From UMGS946 sp048421225 (GTDB lineage: Bacteria; Bacillota; Clostridia; Christensenellales; CAG-138), in NCBI GenBank assembly GCA_048421225.1, contig DBFNRV010000089.1, positions 1-46,245 of the forward strand: a DNA stretch of 46,245 nt, in the 5' to 3' direction. The position numbers and the translations under genes are program-made. Shown one piece after another: positions 7,716 to 14,781 of this stretch. Numbering within the stretch: the first letter of the stretch is position 1; each line of letters opens with the position of its first letter. The notes beneath the pieces are model-generated. The model was given only the letters and a program-made list of their open reading frames with translations, had not been told where the DNA came from and searched no databases.

Positions 7716-8624
7716 TTAAGAATACCCAAACGACCCCCCGTCGACATGCATTACCTGGCTGGTCATAAATGCCGAATCATCGGAGGCGAGATACACATAA
7801 GCCGGAGCTATTTCAAACGGCTGTCCGGCCCGTTTCATCGGCGTTTCCGATGTATATGTCCCAAACGTCGCAAGGTCCTCGGCTGGGAAGGAGGCAGGCT
7901 GCAGTGGAGTCCAAACAGGACCGGGCGCTACTGCGTTTACCCTTATGCCCTGCTTTATCACAGATCGTGCGAGGGATCTGGTCAGCGATACGATTGCGCC
8001 CTTTGATGCGCTGTAGTCGATAAGCCGGTCATTCCCCTGATAAGCGGTTATCGACGTAGTATTAATAATCGATGCTCCGCGCTTCATGTATGGCAGGGAT
8101 GCTTTTATCAAAAAGAAAAATCCATAAACATTAGTTCTGAAAGTGTTGTCCAGCTGTTGCTCCGTTATATCCAGAATGCTGTTTTGTACAAATTGTACTC
8201 CATGGTTGTTTACCAGTATGTTAATGTCTTCAAACTGGTTTATGGTCTGGTCAACTGCGCGTTGGGCTTCTTTTTCCTCTCTCAAATCACAGGCAAGTAG
8301 TACGCATCGCGCCCCTAGCTCTTCAATTCGGTCCCTTGTTTCCTCCGCGTCTTTATGTTCGTCCAGATAAGCGATGGTAACGTTGGCCCCTTCCTTTGCA
8401 AATGCATATGCGATTGCCCTGCCGATTCCGCTGTCGCCGCCGGATATAAGCGCTGTCCTTCCGCTTAGTTTACCGCTTCCTTTATACCCCGGATTTTCTG
8501 AGATAGGCCTGGGATCCATAAGGTATTCAAAACCGGGTTGCCTGTCCTGATGCTGGGGAGGAAATGTAAGCCCTACATCGCGGCATTTGCGCTGATGCCC
8601 AAGGTATGGGTAAATAGGGTACAT
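7716..8624 (-). CDS. short-chain dehydrogenase/reductase, general-stress (YhdF/YdaD-like) type
   Basis: A 302-residue NAD(P)-dependent oxidoreductase of the classical SDR fold. About 45 extra N-terminal residues (HQRKCRDVGLTFPPQHQDRQ, PGFEYLMDPRP) are typical of the subgroup that includes B. subtilis YhdF and YdaD. The nucleotide motif is SGGDSGIGRA (about residue 60), then NNHG (normally NNAG), an active-site Ser in NTTSITAYQG and the catalytic pair YSASK. AAGGAG sits 8 bp before the ATG. It is monocistronic and followed by a terminator. The substrate is unknown; family members are annotated as glucose or alcohol dehydrogenases on weak evidence. Confidence 0.88.
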   Translation of the reverse strand: MYPIYPYLGHQRKCRDVGLTFPPQHQDRQPGFEYLMDPRPISENPGYKGSGKLSGRTALISGGDSGIGRAIAYAFAKEGANVTIAYLDEHKDAEETRDRIEELGARCVLLACDLREEKEAQRAVDQTINQFEDINILVNNHGVQFVQNSILDITEQQLDNTFRTNVYGFFFLIKASLPYMKRGASIINTTSITAYQGNDRLIDYSASKGAIVSLTRSLARSVIKQGIRVNAVAPGPVWTPLQPASFPAEDLATFGTYTSETPMKRAGQPFEIAPAYVYLASDDSAFMTSQVMHVDGGSFGYS

Positions 8625-8704
8625 GGTTTAGCTCCTTTCAAGTGTTTATATGATAATTATTACGCCATATCACTGCTATCGATTCCTTAAGTAGGAACAA
8701 TTTA

Positions 8705-8732
8705 ACATATTGCATTAAGTTAGAATACGATA
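8705..8732 (+). promoter_or_regulatory. SigK-like promoter of the glycosyltransferase gene
   Basis: AC (8705-8706), a 17-bp spacer, then AATACGATA (8724-8732). The SigK consensus is AC, 16-17 bp, cATAnnnTA; only the first C of the -10 differs. The two downstream collagen-like genes have the same geometry, which is the main reason to believe it. The ATG lies about 60 bp past the expected start point. Confidence 0.5.
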
Positions 8733-8799
8733 ATCTGCAGGCCTGTTCCTGCTTTTGGAGCGTGGCCGCAAATAATCCAGAGGCTCGGGTGATGATTTT

Positions 8800-9876
8800 A
8801 TGACGATAAGCTTATGCATGATAGTAAAGAACGAAGAAGAGGTGCTGGCGCGCTGTCTTGACAGCATAAAGGGGTTTGTAGACGAGATCATAATTGTAGA
8901 TACAGGCAGCGATGATGATACAAAGCGGATTGCACTTAAATATACAGATAAGGTTTATGATTTTAAATGGATTGATGACTTTGCGGCGGCCCGCAATTAT
9001 TCGTTTTCTAAGGCAACTATGCAGTATTGCATGTGGATGGACGCCGATGATGTAATCTTAGATTCCGACAGGGAAAAGCTGGCCGAATTGAAGACATCCG
9101 TTCCACCGGATACAGATATAATAATGATGAAGTACAACACTGCCTTTGATGAGGATGGAAGGCCAACCTTTTCATACTACAGAGAACGAATTGTAAGGAA
9201 TAACGGTAAGAACATCTGGCAAGGAAGGGTTCATGAGGCTATTACACGATACGGCACAACGTTATATACAGAGGCGGCAGTTACACATAAAAAGCTTGGA
9301 GTGAACTACAGCGACAGGAATCTTAAGATCTATGAAAGGCAATTAGCTGATGGAGCTCCGCTTTCTCCACGCGATAAGTTTTATTATGGCCGCGAACTAT
9401 ATTATCACAATAGGTTTGAAGATGCGGTAGCCATTCTTAACGAATTCGTATATTCAGGCGAGGGTTGGATTGAAAACAGCATTGAGGCCTGCCGCGTTCT
9501 GTCGCTTTGCTATTACAGGCTCGACAATAGGGAAGACGCGCTCTTTGCGCTGTTGAAATCCATGAGGTTTGACACTCCGAGGGCAGAGATATGCTGTGAT
9601 ATAGGGTGGCATTTCATGCATGAGGAAAAGTATGAAAATGCTGCATTTTGGTATGAGCTCGCTTTGACGAGAAAGAGAGACGATGCTTCGGGGGCCTTTG
9701 TCTCCCCTGATTGTTATGGATACCTGCCCTGTATACAGTTATGCGTGTGTCATGACAAAATGGGAAACTTACAGCTTGCATACGAATACAACAAAATGGC
9801 TGGAGAATATAAACCCTATTCCGAAGCTTACCAGCTTAATAAAGACTACTTTATAAAAAAGGGAATAGGCGAATGA
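8800..9876 (+). CDS. family 2 glycosyltransferase with C-terminal TPR repeats (SgtA/SunS-like)
   Basis: 358 residues. The N-terminal GT-A domain starts MTISLCMIVKNEEEVL, continues with IIIVDTGSDDDT, and has the metal-binding D-x-D at MDADD (about residue 80). The region from about 185 on is all-helical, with repeated YxxxLxxxxxxEDAxxxL patterns typical of TPRs. This architecture is shared by the S-glycosyltransferase SunS and by C. difficile SgtA, which lies beside bclA3. Here two Thr-rich collagen-like genes follow on the same strand with the same type of promoter. The likely job is therefore glycosylating their Thr residues in the mother cell. Family is seen; acceptor is inference. Confidence 0.85.
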   Translation: MTISLCMIVKNEEEVLARCLDSIKGFVDEIIIVDTGSDDDTKRIALKYTDKVYDFKWIDDFAAARNYSFSKATMQYCMWMDADDVILDSDREKLAELKTSVPPDTDIIMMKYNTAFDEDGRPTFSYYRERIVRNNGKNIWQGRVHEAITRYGTTLYTEAAVTHKKLGVNYSDRNLKIYERQLADGAPLSPRDKFYYGRELYYHNRFEDAVAILNEFVYSGEGWIENSIEACRVLSLCYYRLDNREDALFALLKSMRFDTPRAEICCDIGWHFMHEEKYENAAFWYELALTRKRDDASGAFVSPDCYGYLPCIQLCVCHDKMGNLQLAYEYNKMAGEYKPYSEAYQLNKDYFIKKGIGE

Positions 9877-9888
9877 CAATATATGAAC

Positions 9889-9916
9889 ACGGTTTCATGC
9901 CCATTTGAATATATTA
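9889..9916 (+). promoter_or_regulatory. SigK-like promoter of collagen-like gene 1
   Basis: AC (9889-9890), 17 bp, AATATATTA (9908-9916), matching the SigK pattern AC/cATAnnnTA except for the first -10 base. The block from ACACGGTTT through AATATATTA is repeated almost identically before collagen-like gene 2. Confidence 0.6.
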
Positions 9917-9922
9917 TCGATA

Positions 9923-9965
9923 ACGATGTATACATCGTCATTTGTCAGGAGTTATGTGCCTGGCA
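9923..9965 (+). promoter_or_regulatory. structured leader of collagen-like gene 1
   Basis: A perfect 16-bp palindrome, ACGATGTATACATCGT (9923-9938), lies just past the expected transcription start. A second small stem follows, CAGG (9946-9949) with CCTG (9959-9962), in front of GGCATTA. The gene 2 leader has the same two elements at the same places with changed but still pairing bases. It could be a DNA operator or a 5' RNA stem that protects a long-lived sporulation mRNA. Confidence 0.45.
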
Positions 9966-9989
9966 TTAGCAAGTAAAGGAGTGTATTAA

Positions 9990-11042
9990 GTGAATCAGTT
10001 TCCTTCTAATAATGGATTTCCATGTTGCCCAGGATGCGGAAGACCATGCAACTGCTGTTGCTGCAATAGAGGGCCGACGGGTCCAACGGGGCCTACAGGC
10101 CCGACCGGGCCTATGGGCCCCATGGGCTTTCCAGGCTTAACAGGCCCAACAGGTCCAACCGGTCCAACTGGAGCAACGGGTCCAACAGGTCCGACAGGCC
10201 CCACAGGGCCGACAGGTCCAACTGGAGCAACGGGGGCAACCGGAGCAACTGGGACTGGTGCAACTGGTCCAACAGGCCCCACGGGGCCAACAGGTCCAAC
10301 CGGAGCGACTGGTGCAACAGGTCCCACGGGGCCGACAGGTCCAACCGGAGCAACCGGAGCAACTGGGACTGGTCCAACAGGCCCAACAGGTCCCACGGGG
10401 CCTACAGGCCCAACTGGAGCAACCGGAGCAACTGGGACTGGTGCAACTGGTCCAACAGGTCCCACGGGGCCGACAGGTCCAACCGGAGCGACGGGAGCAA
10501 CCGGAGCGACGGGGGCAACGGGACCTACCGGATCTAATGAAAACTCTGCAGAATGCGCCTGTATACAACAGATGCGCAATATACTGCGGCAAATCATCCA
10601 GCTTTATCCAACGGACAATATTGTAGTTGCGATGGAAAGCGGCAATAATGCAAGCGGGCGCGCCGGTTCGTTGCTTCCGGGGCCGAATTCTAACCCGAAT
10701 TCCGGTTTGCTTCAGCTTGTCAACAATCAGGGAAGCCCTCAGGAGGCTGTGTCAATTTGCAGGATCGTCTCCGTAAGGATAACGAGCGCGGTCTACAATA
10801 ATGCTATAACATACCTGCCCGCACCGGTGCCGGCGCCAGAGGGCTGTGGCAAGGATTGTGAAGCGGCAGTGCGTTCATACCTTCCTGTCGGCACAACGGG
10901 CGTAGATATAAATTCCGGCGGTCAAACGGTCGCTCAGGGTACGGTATTAAAGAACGAATTTGGCATGCTGGTTGTGGTAGGCCCCAACAACAGCGACCCA
11001 ACGTTTGTATCCACATGTAAGGCTGAAATACTCAACAAATAG
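9990..11042 (+). CDS. collagen-like, Cys-rich N-terminus spore-surface protein 1
   Basis: 350 residues from GTG 9990 (AAAGGAG 8 bp upstream). Residues 1-27 hold eight Cys (CCPGCGRPCNCCCC). Residues 28-180 are Gly-X-Thr/Pro triplets, mostly GPT and GAT. Residues 181-350 form a globular domain with six or so Cys that begins SNENSAECACIQQM and ends STCKAEILNK; it is not the BclA C-terminal fold, and I do not recognise its family. No signal peptide is present, as in mother-cell-made exosporium proteins. GPT-rich collagen helices in BclA proteins are O-glycosylated, and a glycosyltransferase sits directly upstream. The role inferred is a filament of the spore surface, with Cys crosslinks for anchoring. 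Confidence 0.85.
   Translation: MNQFPSNNGFPCCPGCGRPCNCCCCNRGPTGPTGPTGPTGPMGPMGFPGLTGPTGPTGPTGATGPTGPTGPTGPTGPTGATGATGATGTGATGPTGPTGPTGPTGATGATGPTGPTGPTGATGATGTGPTGPTGPTGPTGPTGATGATGTGATGPTGPTGPTGPTGATGATGATGATGPTGSNENSAECACIQQMRNILRQIIQLYPTDNIVVAMESGNNASGRAGSLLPGPNSNPNSGLLQLVNNQGSPQEAVSICRIVSVRITSAVYNNAITYLPAPVPAPEGCGKDCEAAVRSYLPVGTTGVDINSGGQTVAQGTVLKNEFGMLVVVGPNNSDPTFVSTCKAEILNK
10071..10530 (+). repeat. collagen-coding 9-bp triplet repeats
   Basis: A GC-rich tandem array of GGN-CCN-ACN and GGN-GCN-ACN codons. It includes several near-identical blocks of about 45-60 bp (GATGATGTGATGPTGPTG and relatives). Such arrays vary in copy number by slippage, so this length may differ between strains. 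Confidence 0.85.
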
Positions 11043-11072
11043 GCTTTGCCCTCAATATGGTGCTAAGTGGAC

Positions 11073-11100
11073 ACGGTTTTGCTTGTGCATGAATATATTA
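11073..11100 (+). promoter_or_regulatory. SigK-like promoter of collagen-like gene 2
   Basis: AC (11073-11074), 17 bp, AATATATTA (11092-11100), the same elements and spacing as upstream of collagen-like gene 1. It implies separate transcription of gene 2 under the same late mother-cell control. Confidence 0.6.
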
Positions 11101-11104
11101 TTAG

Positions 11105-11149
11105 GACGGTATATATATCGTCATTGACCAGGTGACTTACAACCCTGGC
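11105..11149 (+). promoter_or_regulatory. structured leader of collagen-like gene 2
   Basis: GACGGTATATATATCGTC (11105-11122) is a near-perfect palindrome with one G-T pair. It is followed by CCAGG (11128-11132) pairing with CCTGG (11144-11148) and then CATTA. It is the counterpart of the gene 1 leader, with base changes that keep pairing. Confidence 0.45.
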
Positions 11150-11175
11150 ATTAAGAACAAAAGGAGTGTATTGAA

Positions 11176-12774
11176 GTGAATCAATTTCCTTCTAATAATG
11201 GATATACATGTTGCCCAAGGTGCGGAAGGCCGAGCAACTGTTGTTGCTGCAGACCCGAAGGTCCAGCGGGATCCACGGGTCCAACAGGCCCGACAGGCCC
11301 TATGGGTCCCATGGGATTCCCTGGACTGACGGGTCCGACGGGTCCCACGGGTCCCACCGGTTCAACCGGTGCTACAGGCGTGACTGGAATTGGAACAACC
11401 GGAGCAACAGGCCCGACGGGACCAACGGGGCTAACAGGTCTCACCGGACCAACGGGGGCAACTGGCCCTGCGGGTCCAGGATTAAATGACGCGGAAGTAT
11501 TCGATCCCAACAACTCGCCGAACTATCCTGTTGGTGATATTATTATATACAACGGCAGTCTTTACAGAGTAACCACTGATTCTCCGTCCGGTACTCCCGA
11601 TACTTCACCCGATTATGAACTTTTGACCGTTACAGGCCCCACTGGCGCAACCGGCCCAACGGGGCCGACAGGTGAAGCCGGAGCGGTAGGAACAACCGGC
11701 CCCACTGGCGCGACAGGTCCAACCGGCCCAACGGGCGACGCGGGAGCGGTAGGTGCAACAGGCCCCACTGGCGCGACAGGAGCGACGGGCGACGCCGGAG
11801 CGGTAGGTGCAACCGGCCCGACTGGCGCGACAGGAGCGACGGGTGAAGCGGGAGCTGTAGGCGCAACCGGCCCCACGGGACCGACAGGCCCGACGGGCCC
11901 GACAGGCGACGCCGGAGCGGTAGGAACAACCGGACCCACTGGCGCGACAGGCCCAATGGGACCGACAGGCGACGCGGGAGCTGTAGGCGCAACCGGACCC
12001 ACTGGCGCGACAGGCCCGACGGGTCCGACGGGCGACGCCGGAGCGGTAGGTGCAACCGGCCCCACTGGCGCGACAGGTCCAACGGGACCGACAGGTGATG
12101 AGGGAGCTGTAGGCGTAACCGGCCCCACTGGTCCGACAGGCCCGACGGGACCGACAGGTGATGAGGGCGCTGTAGGTGCAACCGGCCCCACTGGCGCGAC
12201 AGGTCCAACGGGACCGACAGGCCCGACGGGTTCAACAGGACCGACAGGCGACGCGGGAGCTGTAGGAACAACCGGACCTACTGGCGCGACAGGCCCGACG
12301 GGACCGACGGGCGACGCCGGAGCGGTTGGCCTTGCCGGCCCGACGGGACCGACAGGTCCCACGGGAACATCGGTAACAACCAATAGTATGAGCGCACTAA
12401 ATACTCAGGGATCGACCATTGCGGTTATCCTTGGTGGAACAGCAGTACCGCTTCCAGATGAACAGAATTTGGATAATTTTACAGTTAACGGGGCAAATAC
12501 GATTTTCACGGTTCCGGAAACCGGAAGATACATAATAACATACCGTGTTGCTACTACAGCCGCCCTGTTGCTTTCGTCGCGCGTTATGCTAAATGGAGCT
12601 GCATTACCAGGAACCACTATTGCTCCAGCAGTTTCTATAAGCAGCTTTTCTGCGACTAGGATCGCTAGCCTTACCGCGGGGGACACTCTGGAGTTACAGC
12701 TCTTTGGACTTGTGGGCGCGGCAGCTCTGCAGGGAGGCGTTGGAGCAAGCTTAAACGTTGTACGTTTGAGCTAG
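11176..12774 (+). CDS. BclA-like collagen protein with internal module, spore-surface protein 2
   Basis: 532 residues from GTG 11176 (AAAGGAG upstream). Residues 1-27 repeat the leader of protein 1 (MNQFPSNNG, then CCPRCGRPSNCCCC, seven Cys). Residues 28-102 are collagen triplets. Residues 103-152 form a short module, with DPNNSPNYPVGDIIIYNG then LYRV and SPSGTPDTSPDYELL, that resembles a CBM5/12-like fold. Residues 153-398 are a second collagen block built from 21-residue GDAGAVG units. Residues 399-532 match the BclA C-terminal, C1q/TNF-like trimerisation domain (FTVPETGRYIITY, LLLSSRVMLNGAALPG, LQLFGLVG). A trimeric, probably glycosylated hair-like exosporium protein is the expected product. 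Confidence 0.9.
   Translation: MNQFPSNNGYTCCPRCGRPSNCCCCRPEGPAGSTGPTGPTGPMGPMGFPGLTGPTGPTGPTGSTGATGVTGIGTTGATGPTGPTGLTGLTGPTGATGPAGPGLNDAEVFDPNNSPNYPVGDIIIYNGSLYRVTTDSPSGTPDTSPDYELLTVTGPTGATGPTGPTGEAGAVGTTGPTGATGPTGPTGDAGAVGATGPTGATGATGDAGAVGATGPTGATGATGEAGAVGATGPTGPTGPTGPTGDAGAVGTTGPTGATGPMGPTGDAGAVGATGPTGATGPTGPTGDAGAVGATGPTGATGPTGPTGDEGAVGVTGPTGPTGPTGPTGDEGAVGATGPTGATGPTGPTGPTGSTGPTGDAGAVGTTGPTGATGPTGPTGDAGAVGLAGPTGPTGPTGTSVTTNSMSALNTQGSTIAVILGGTAVPLPDEQNLDNFTVNGANTIFTVPETGRYIITYRVATTAALLLSSRVMLNGAALPGTTIAPAVSISSFSATRIASLTAGDTLELQLFGLVGAAALQGGVGASLNVVRLS
11671..12366 (+). repeat. eleven tandem 63-bp collagen repeats (GDAGAVG units)
   Basis: Unit GDAGAVGATGPTGATGPTGP plus one Thr (63 bp). 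It occurs eleven times with variants of 54 bp (two copies) and 90 bp (one copy). Neighbouring copies are nearly identical at the DNA level, which suggests recent expansion. Expect copy-number variation and assembly difficulty here. Confidence 0.85.
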
Positions 12775-12936
12775 GATACAAGATAGGGACTTCCTTAAAG
12801 CCAAAAAACACCTATCGGGCGTTCAGCTATGCCTAACCTTTGGGGGATTCAATCGGCGCTGGTTCAGTGTACAAGAGTATCAGCTAACCGTTATAGTCTC
12901 AATAACGCTTGACAGGGATCAATAGGCTTAAAACCT

Positions 12937-12960
12937 GCGGCAGCATCTTGATGCTGCCGC
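12937..12960. terminator. probable bidirectional terminator between convergent genes
   Basis: GCGGCAGCATC, TT, GATGCTGCCGC is an 11-bp perfect inverted repeat between the convergent collagen-like gene 2 and the exchanger gene. Immediate U-tracts are short on both sides (AAAAGTTTCG on plus, AGGTTTTAAG on minus). The placement is stronger evidence than the tail. Confidence 0.6.
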
Positions 12961-12996
12961 AAAAGTTTCGATTTTTATCAGTACGTTTATTAATGT

Positions 12997-13923
12997 TTAA
13001 AAAAGATACAGTATATAAGCGATATATGCTGCGATTAATACTATGCCTTGCCAACGCATCATTTTGCCCCGAATTATGGCGGGAATACACAGTACCCCCA
13101 TAATAAAGGCGATGAGCGGGAGTTCTATGGATAGAATAGTGCTGGGAAAAACAATAGGGGAGATAGCTGACGCAAGGCCGCCTACAAGCAAAAGATTTAA
13201 TATATTTGCTCCAACTATATTGCCTATTGAGAGTGCGCCGTGTCCCTTAAGAAGAGCGTTAATCGCCGTCATCAATTCGGGAAGCGATGTGCCAAGGGCC
13301 ACAAGGGTCAGGGATATTACCCGTTCGGGAACTCCGATATATCTGGCTATTACCGGCCCGTAGGTTACAAGCAGGTGGGCTCCGGCATATAAAAAACATC
13401 CTTCGAGAATCAGCAAGCAAATATCGACAAATGTAGACCCCTTTACTGGCTCTGCGGCAATGTCAGCGCCGGCCCCCCTTAAGGTGCGTATGGTATATAC
13501 AATACAAAGAATTACCATGAGGATTCCACACAGCCTAGGAATCCCGCCAAACGCCATTGCGAGTATGAAGTAAATCGTAAGAAAGATGAAAAAGTTAATC
13601 GTGCCGGATGCAAACGACCTACGGTCCAAAGGGGAAGGACGGATTGTCTGCGTTATGCCGGCAATAAAAGCGGCGTTGCAAATAACTGAGCCAAGGGCAT
13701 TGCCAAGAGCCATATCAACATGTCCGTGAAAAGCTGCGGTTGCTGAAAACATTACCTCGGGAAGCGTCGTTCCAAAGCTTACCATGGTAGCGCCGATAAT
13801 AATTTCCGGCACCCGAAACCTTTTTGCCAGCCTCAAAGCTGTATCAACAAAGAGGTTGCTGCCGACCACAAGTATAACCAAGCCGAGCAAAAACAAAAGG
13901 ATCGATAATAATAAAGGGGTCAT
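12997..13923 (-). CDS. calcium/sodium antiporter (YrbG/CaCA family)
   Basis: A 308-residue integral membrane exchanger of the Ca2+/cation antiporter superfamily. It has the two inverted alpha-repeats expected: GATMVSFGTTLPEV in the first half and LTLVALGTSLPEL in the second, each with the conserved Gly-Thr-x-x-Pro-Glu core. About ten hydrophobic segments are visible. The start at ATG 13923 (MTPLLLS) is chosen over a frame 13 codons longer because AGGAGG lies 9 bp upstream. It is monocistronic. It could move Ca2+ out of the cell against Na+ or H+; the ion pair is not decided by sequence. It may matter for mother-cell calcium handling near spore genes, but that is speculation. Confidence 0.88.
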   Translation of the reverse strand: MTPLLLSILLFLLGLVILVVGSNLFVDTALRLAKRFRVPEIIIGATMVSFGTTLPEVMFSATAAFHGHVDMALGNALGSVICNAAFIAGITQTIRPSPLDRRSFASGTINFFIFLTIYFILAMAFGGIPRLCGILMVILCIVYTIRTLRGAGADIAAEPVKGSTFVDICLLILEGCFLYAGAHLLVTYGPVIARYIGVPERVISLTLVALGTSLPELMTAINALLKGHGALSIGNIVGANILNLLLVGGLASAISPIVFPSTILSIELPLIAFIMGVLCIPAIIRGKMMRWQGIVLIAAYIAYILYLF

Positions 13924-14013
13924 GCAAACATGCCTCCTAACAGTTAGGTATACATAAAGCATATGCGCGTCCGGAGCGGAAAAACACGCTCATGTAATAA
14001 GCGTCATATAGGG

Positions 14014-14057
14014 AAAATCCGGCGCGCCATTAAAGAATCGAATTTGGCGTACCGGAT
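14014..14057 (-). terminator. terminator of the sigma/anti-sigma operon
   Basis: On the minus strand ATCCGGTACGCCA pairs with TGGCGCGCCGGAT (13 bp, one mismatch and one wobble) and is followed by TTTTCCC. It lies 32 bp past the stop of the anti-sigma gene. Confidence 0.65.
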
Positions 14058-14088
14058 CAGACGGTATATCTATATGTCAAAAGCTATA

Positions 14089-14781
14089 TTATTTGATATC
14101 CTCCGGATCAAACCAGGTTAATCCGCCGCTGTAGTCGAAGTGTTCGGTTTTAAAGATGTCTCCGTCTATGGTCAAATCAATGGACTTTAGGTTATAAAAC
14201 TCAATAAACGTATTTGAGAATGCGGCAATGGTAAGTCTCGCATCGCGCGCTGAAAGACTGTTGAGATAGTCTGTAAACGCTTGAGACATGTCAGCCTTTA
14301 GGAACCGGTCACCAAATTCCTTAGTGACGGTATAGCCGTCAGTAGTTACTTTACCGTTATCCTCTATGTTGAAGCTGTTAAAGACGAGGTCCTGCGGCAA
14401 CACTCCATTTTCACACAGCGCATTCAGCAGCGCATCGCTGCTTCCTTTAATGTTCACAGTTGAATATGTCAGCTTTAAATTCTCATAATCAGGGATATAG
14501 ACTTTAGCGTCAATAAACACCGGCGCTATTTCCGCCAACGAATTCTCTATATCTGGTTCGTGTGGCGGATCACCTCCGGACATCGCCAATGCCCCTATCG
14601 CAAGAGCCGCCACAAGGCATGTGGCTATTGGAATTAAGATTTTCAACTTTTTATTCATATTCATAACCTTTCTCCTACTTTTATGTTCGCTAGAGTTTGC
14701 AATGTTCCTAAACATACGTTCCCTAGCCGCTGCGTCGGGCGATACCGTATCCCATGCATTTATAATACGATCATCCTTCAT
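14089..14781 (-). CDS. membrane-anchored putative anti-sigma factor
   Basis: 230 residues. The N-terminal cytosolic part (1-48) has AWDTVSPDAAARERMFRNI, a pattern common at the start of ECF-linked anti-sigma proteins. One membrane segment follows (about 49-68, ILIPIATCLVAALAIGALAM). The extracellular part (about 70-230) has a GerMN-like layout with SSDALLNALCENG and TDYLNSLSARDARLTIAAF. No zinc-binding HxxxCxxC is seen. It overlaps the upstream sigma gene by 11 bp, which strongly supports a regulatory pair. It would hold the sigma factor at the membrane until an outside signal is sensed; the signal is unknown. Confidence 0.7.
   Translation of the reverse strand: MKDDRIINAWDTVSPDAAARERMFRNIANSSEHKSRRKVMNMNKKLKILIPIATCLVAALAIGALAMSGGDPPHEPDIENSLAEIAPVFIDAKVYIPDYENLKLTYSTVNIKGSSDALLNALCENGVLPQDLVFNSFNIEDNGKVTTDGYTVTKEFGDRFLKADMSQAFTDYLNSLSARDARLTIAAFSNTFIEFYNLKSIDLTIDGDIFKTEHFDYSGGLTWFDPEDIK

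Noticed and set aside
10071..12366. Regularly spaced repeats as a possible CRISPR array
   Set aside because: The units are in-frame coding triplets without unique spacers or cas genes nearby.
9995..12383. Long antisense frames rich in Gly-Pro-Val/Ala triplets opposite both collagen genes
   Set aside because: They are mirror translations of the GGN-CCN-ACN repeats; they lack ribosome sites and non-repetitive domains.
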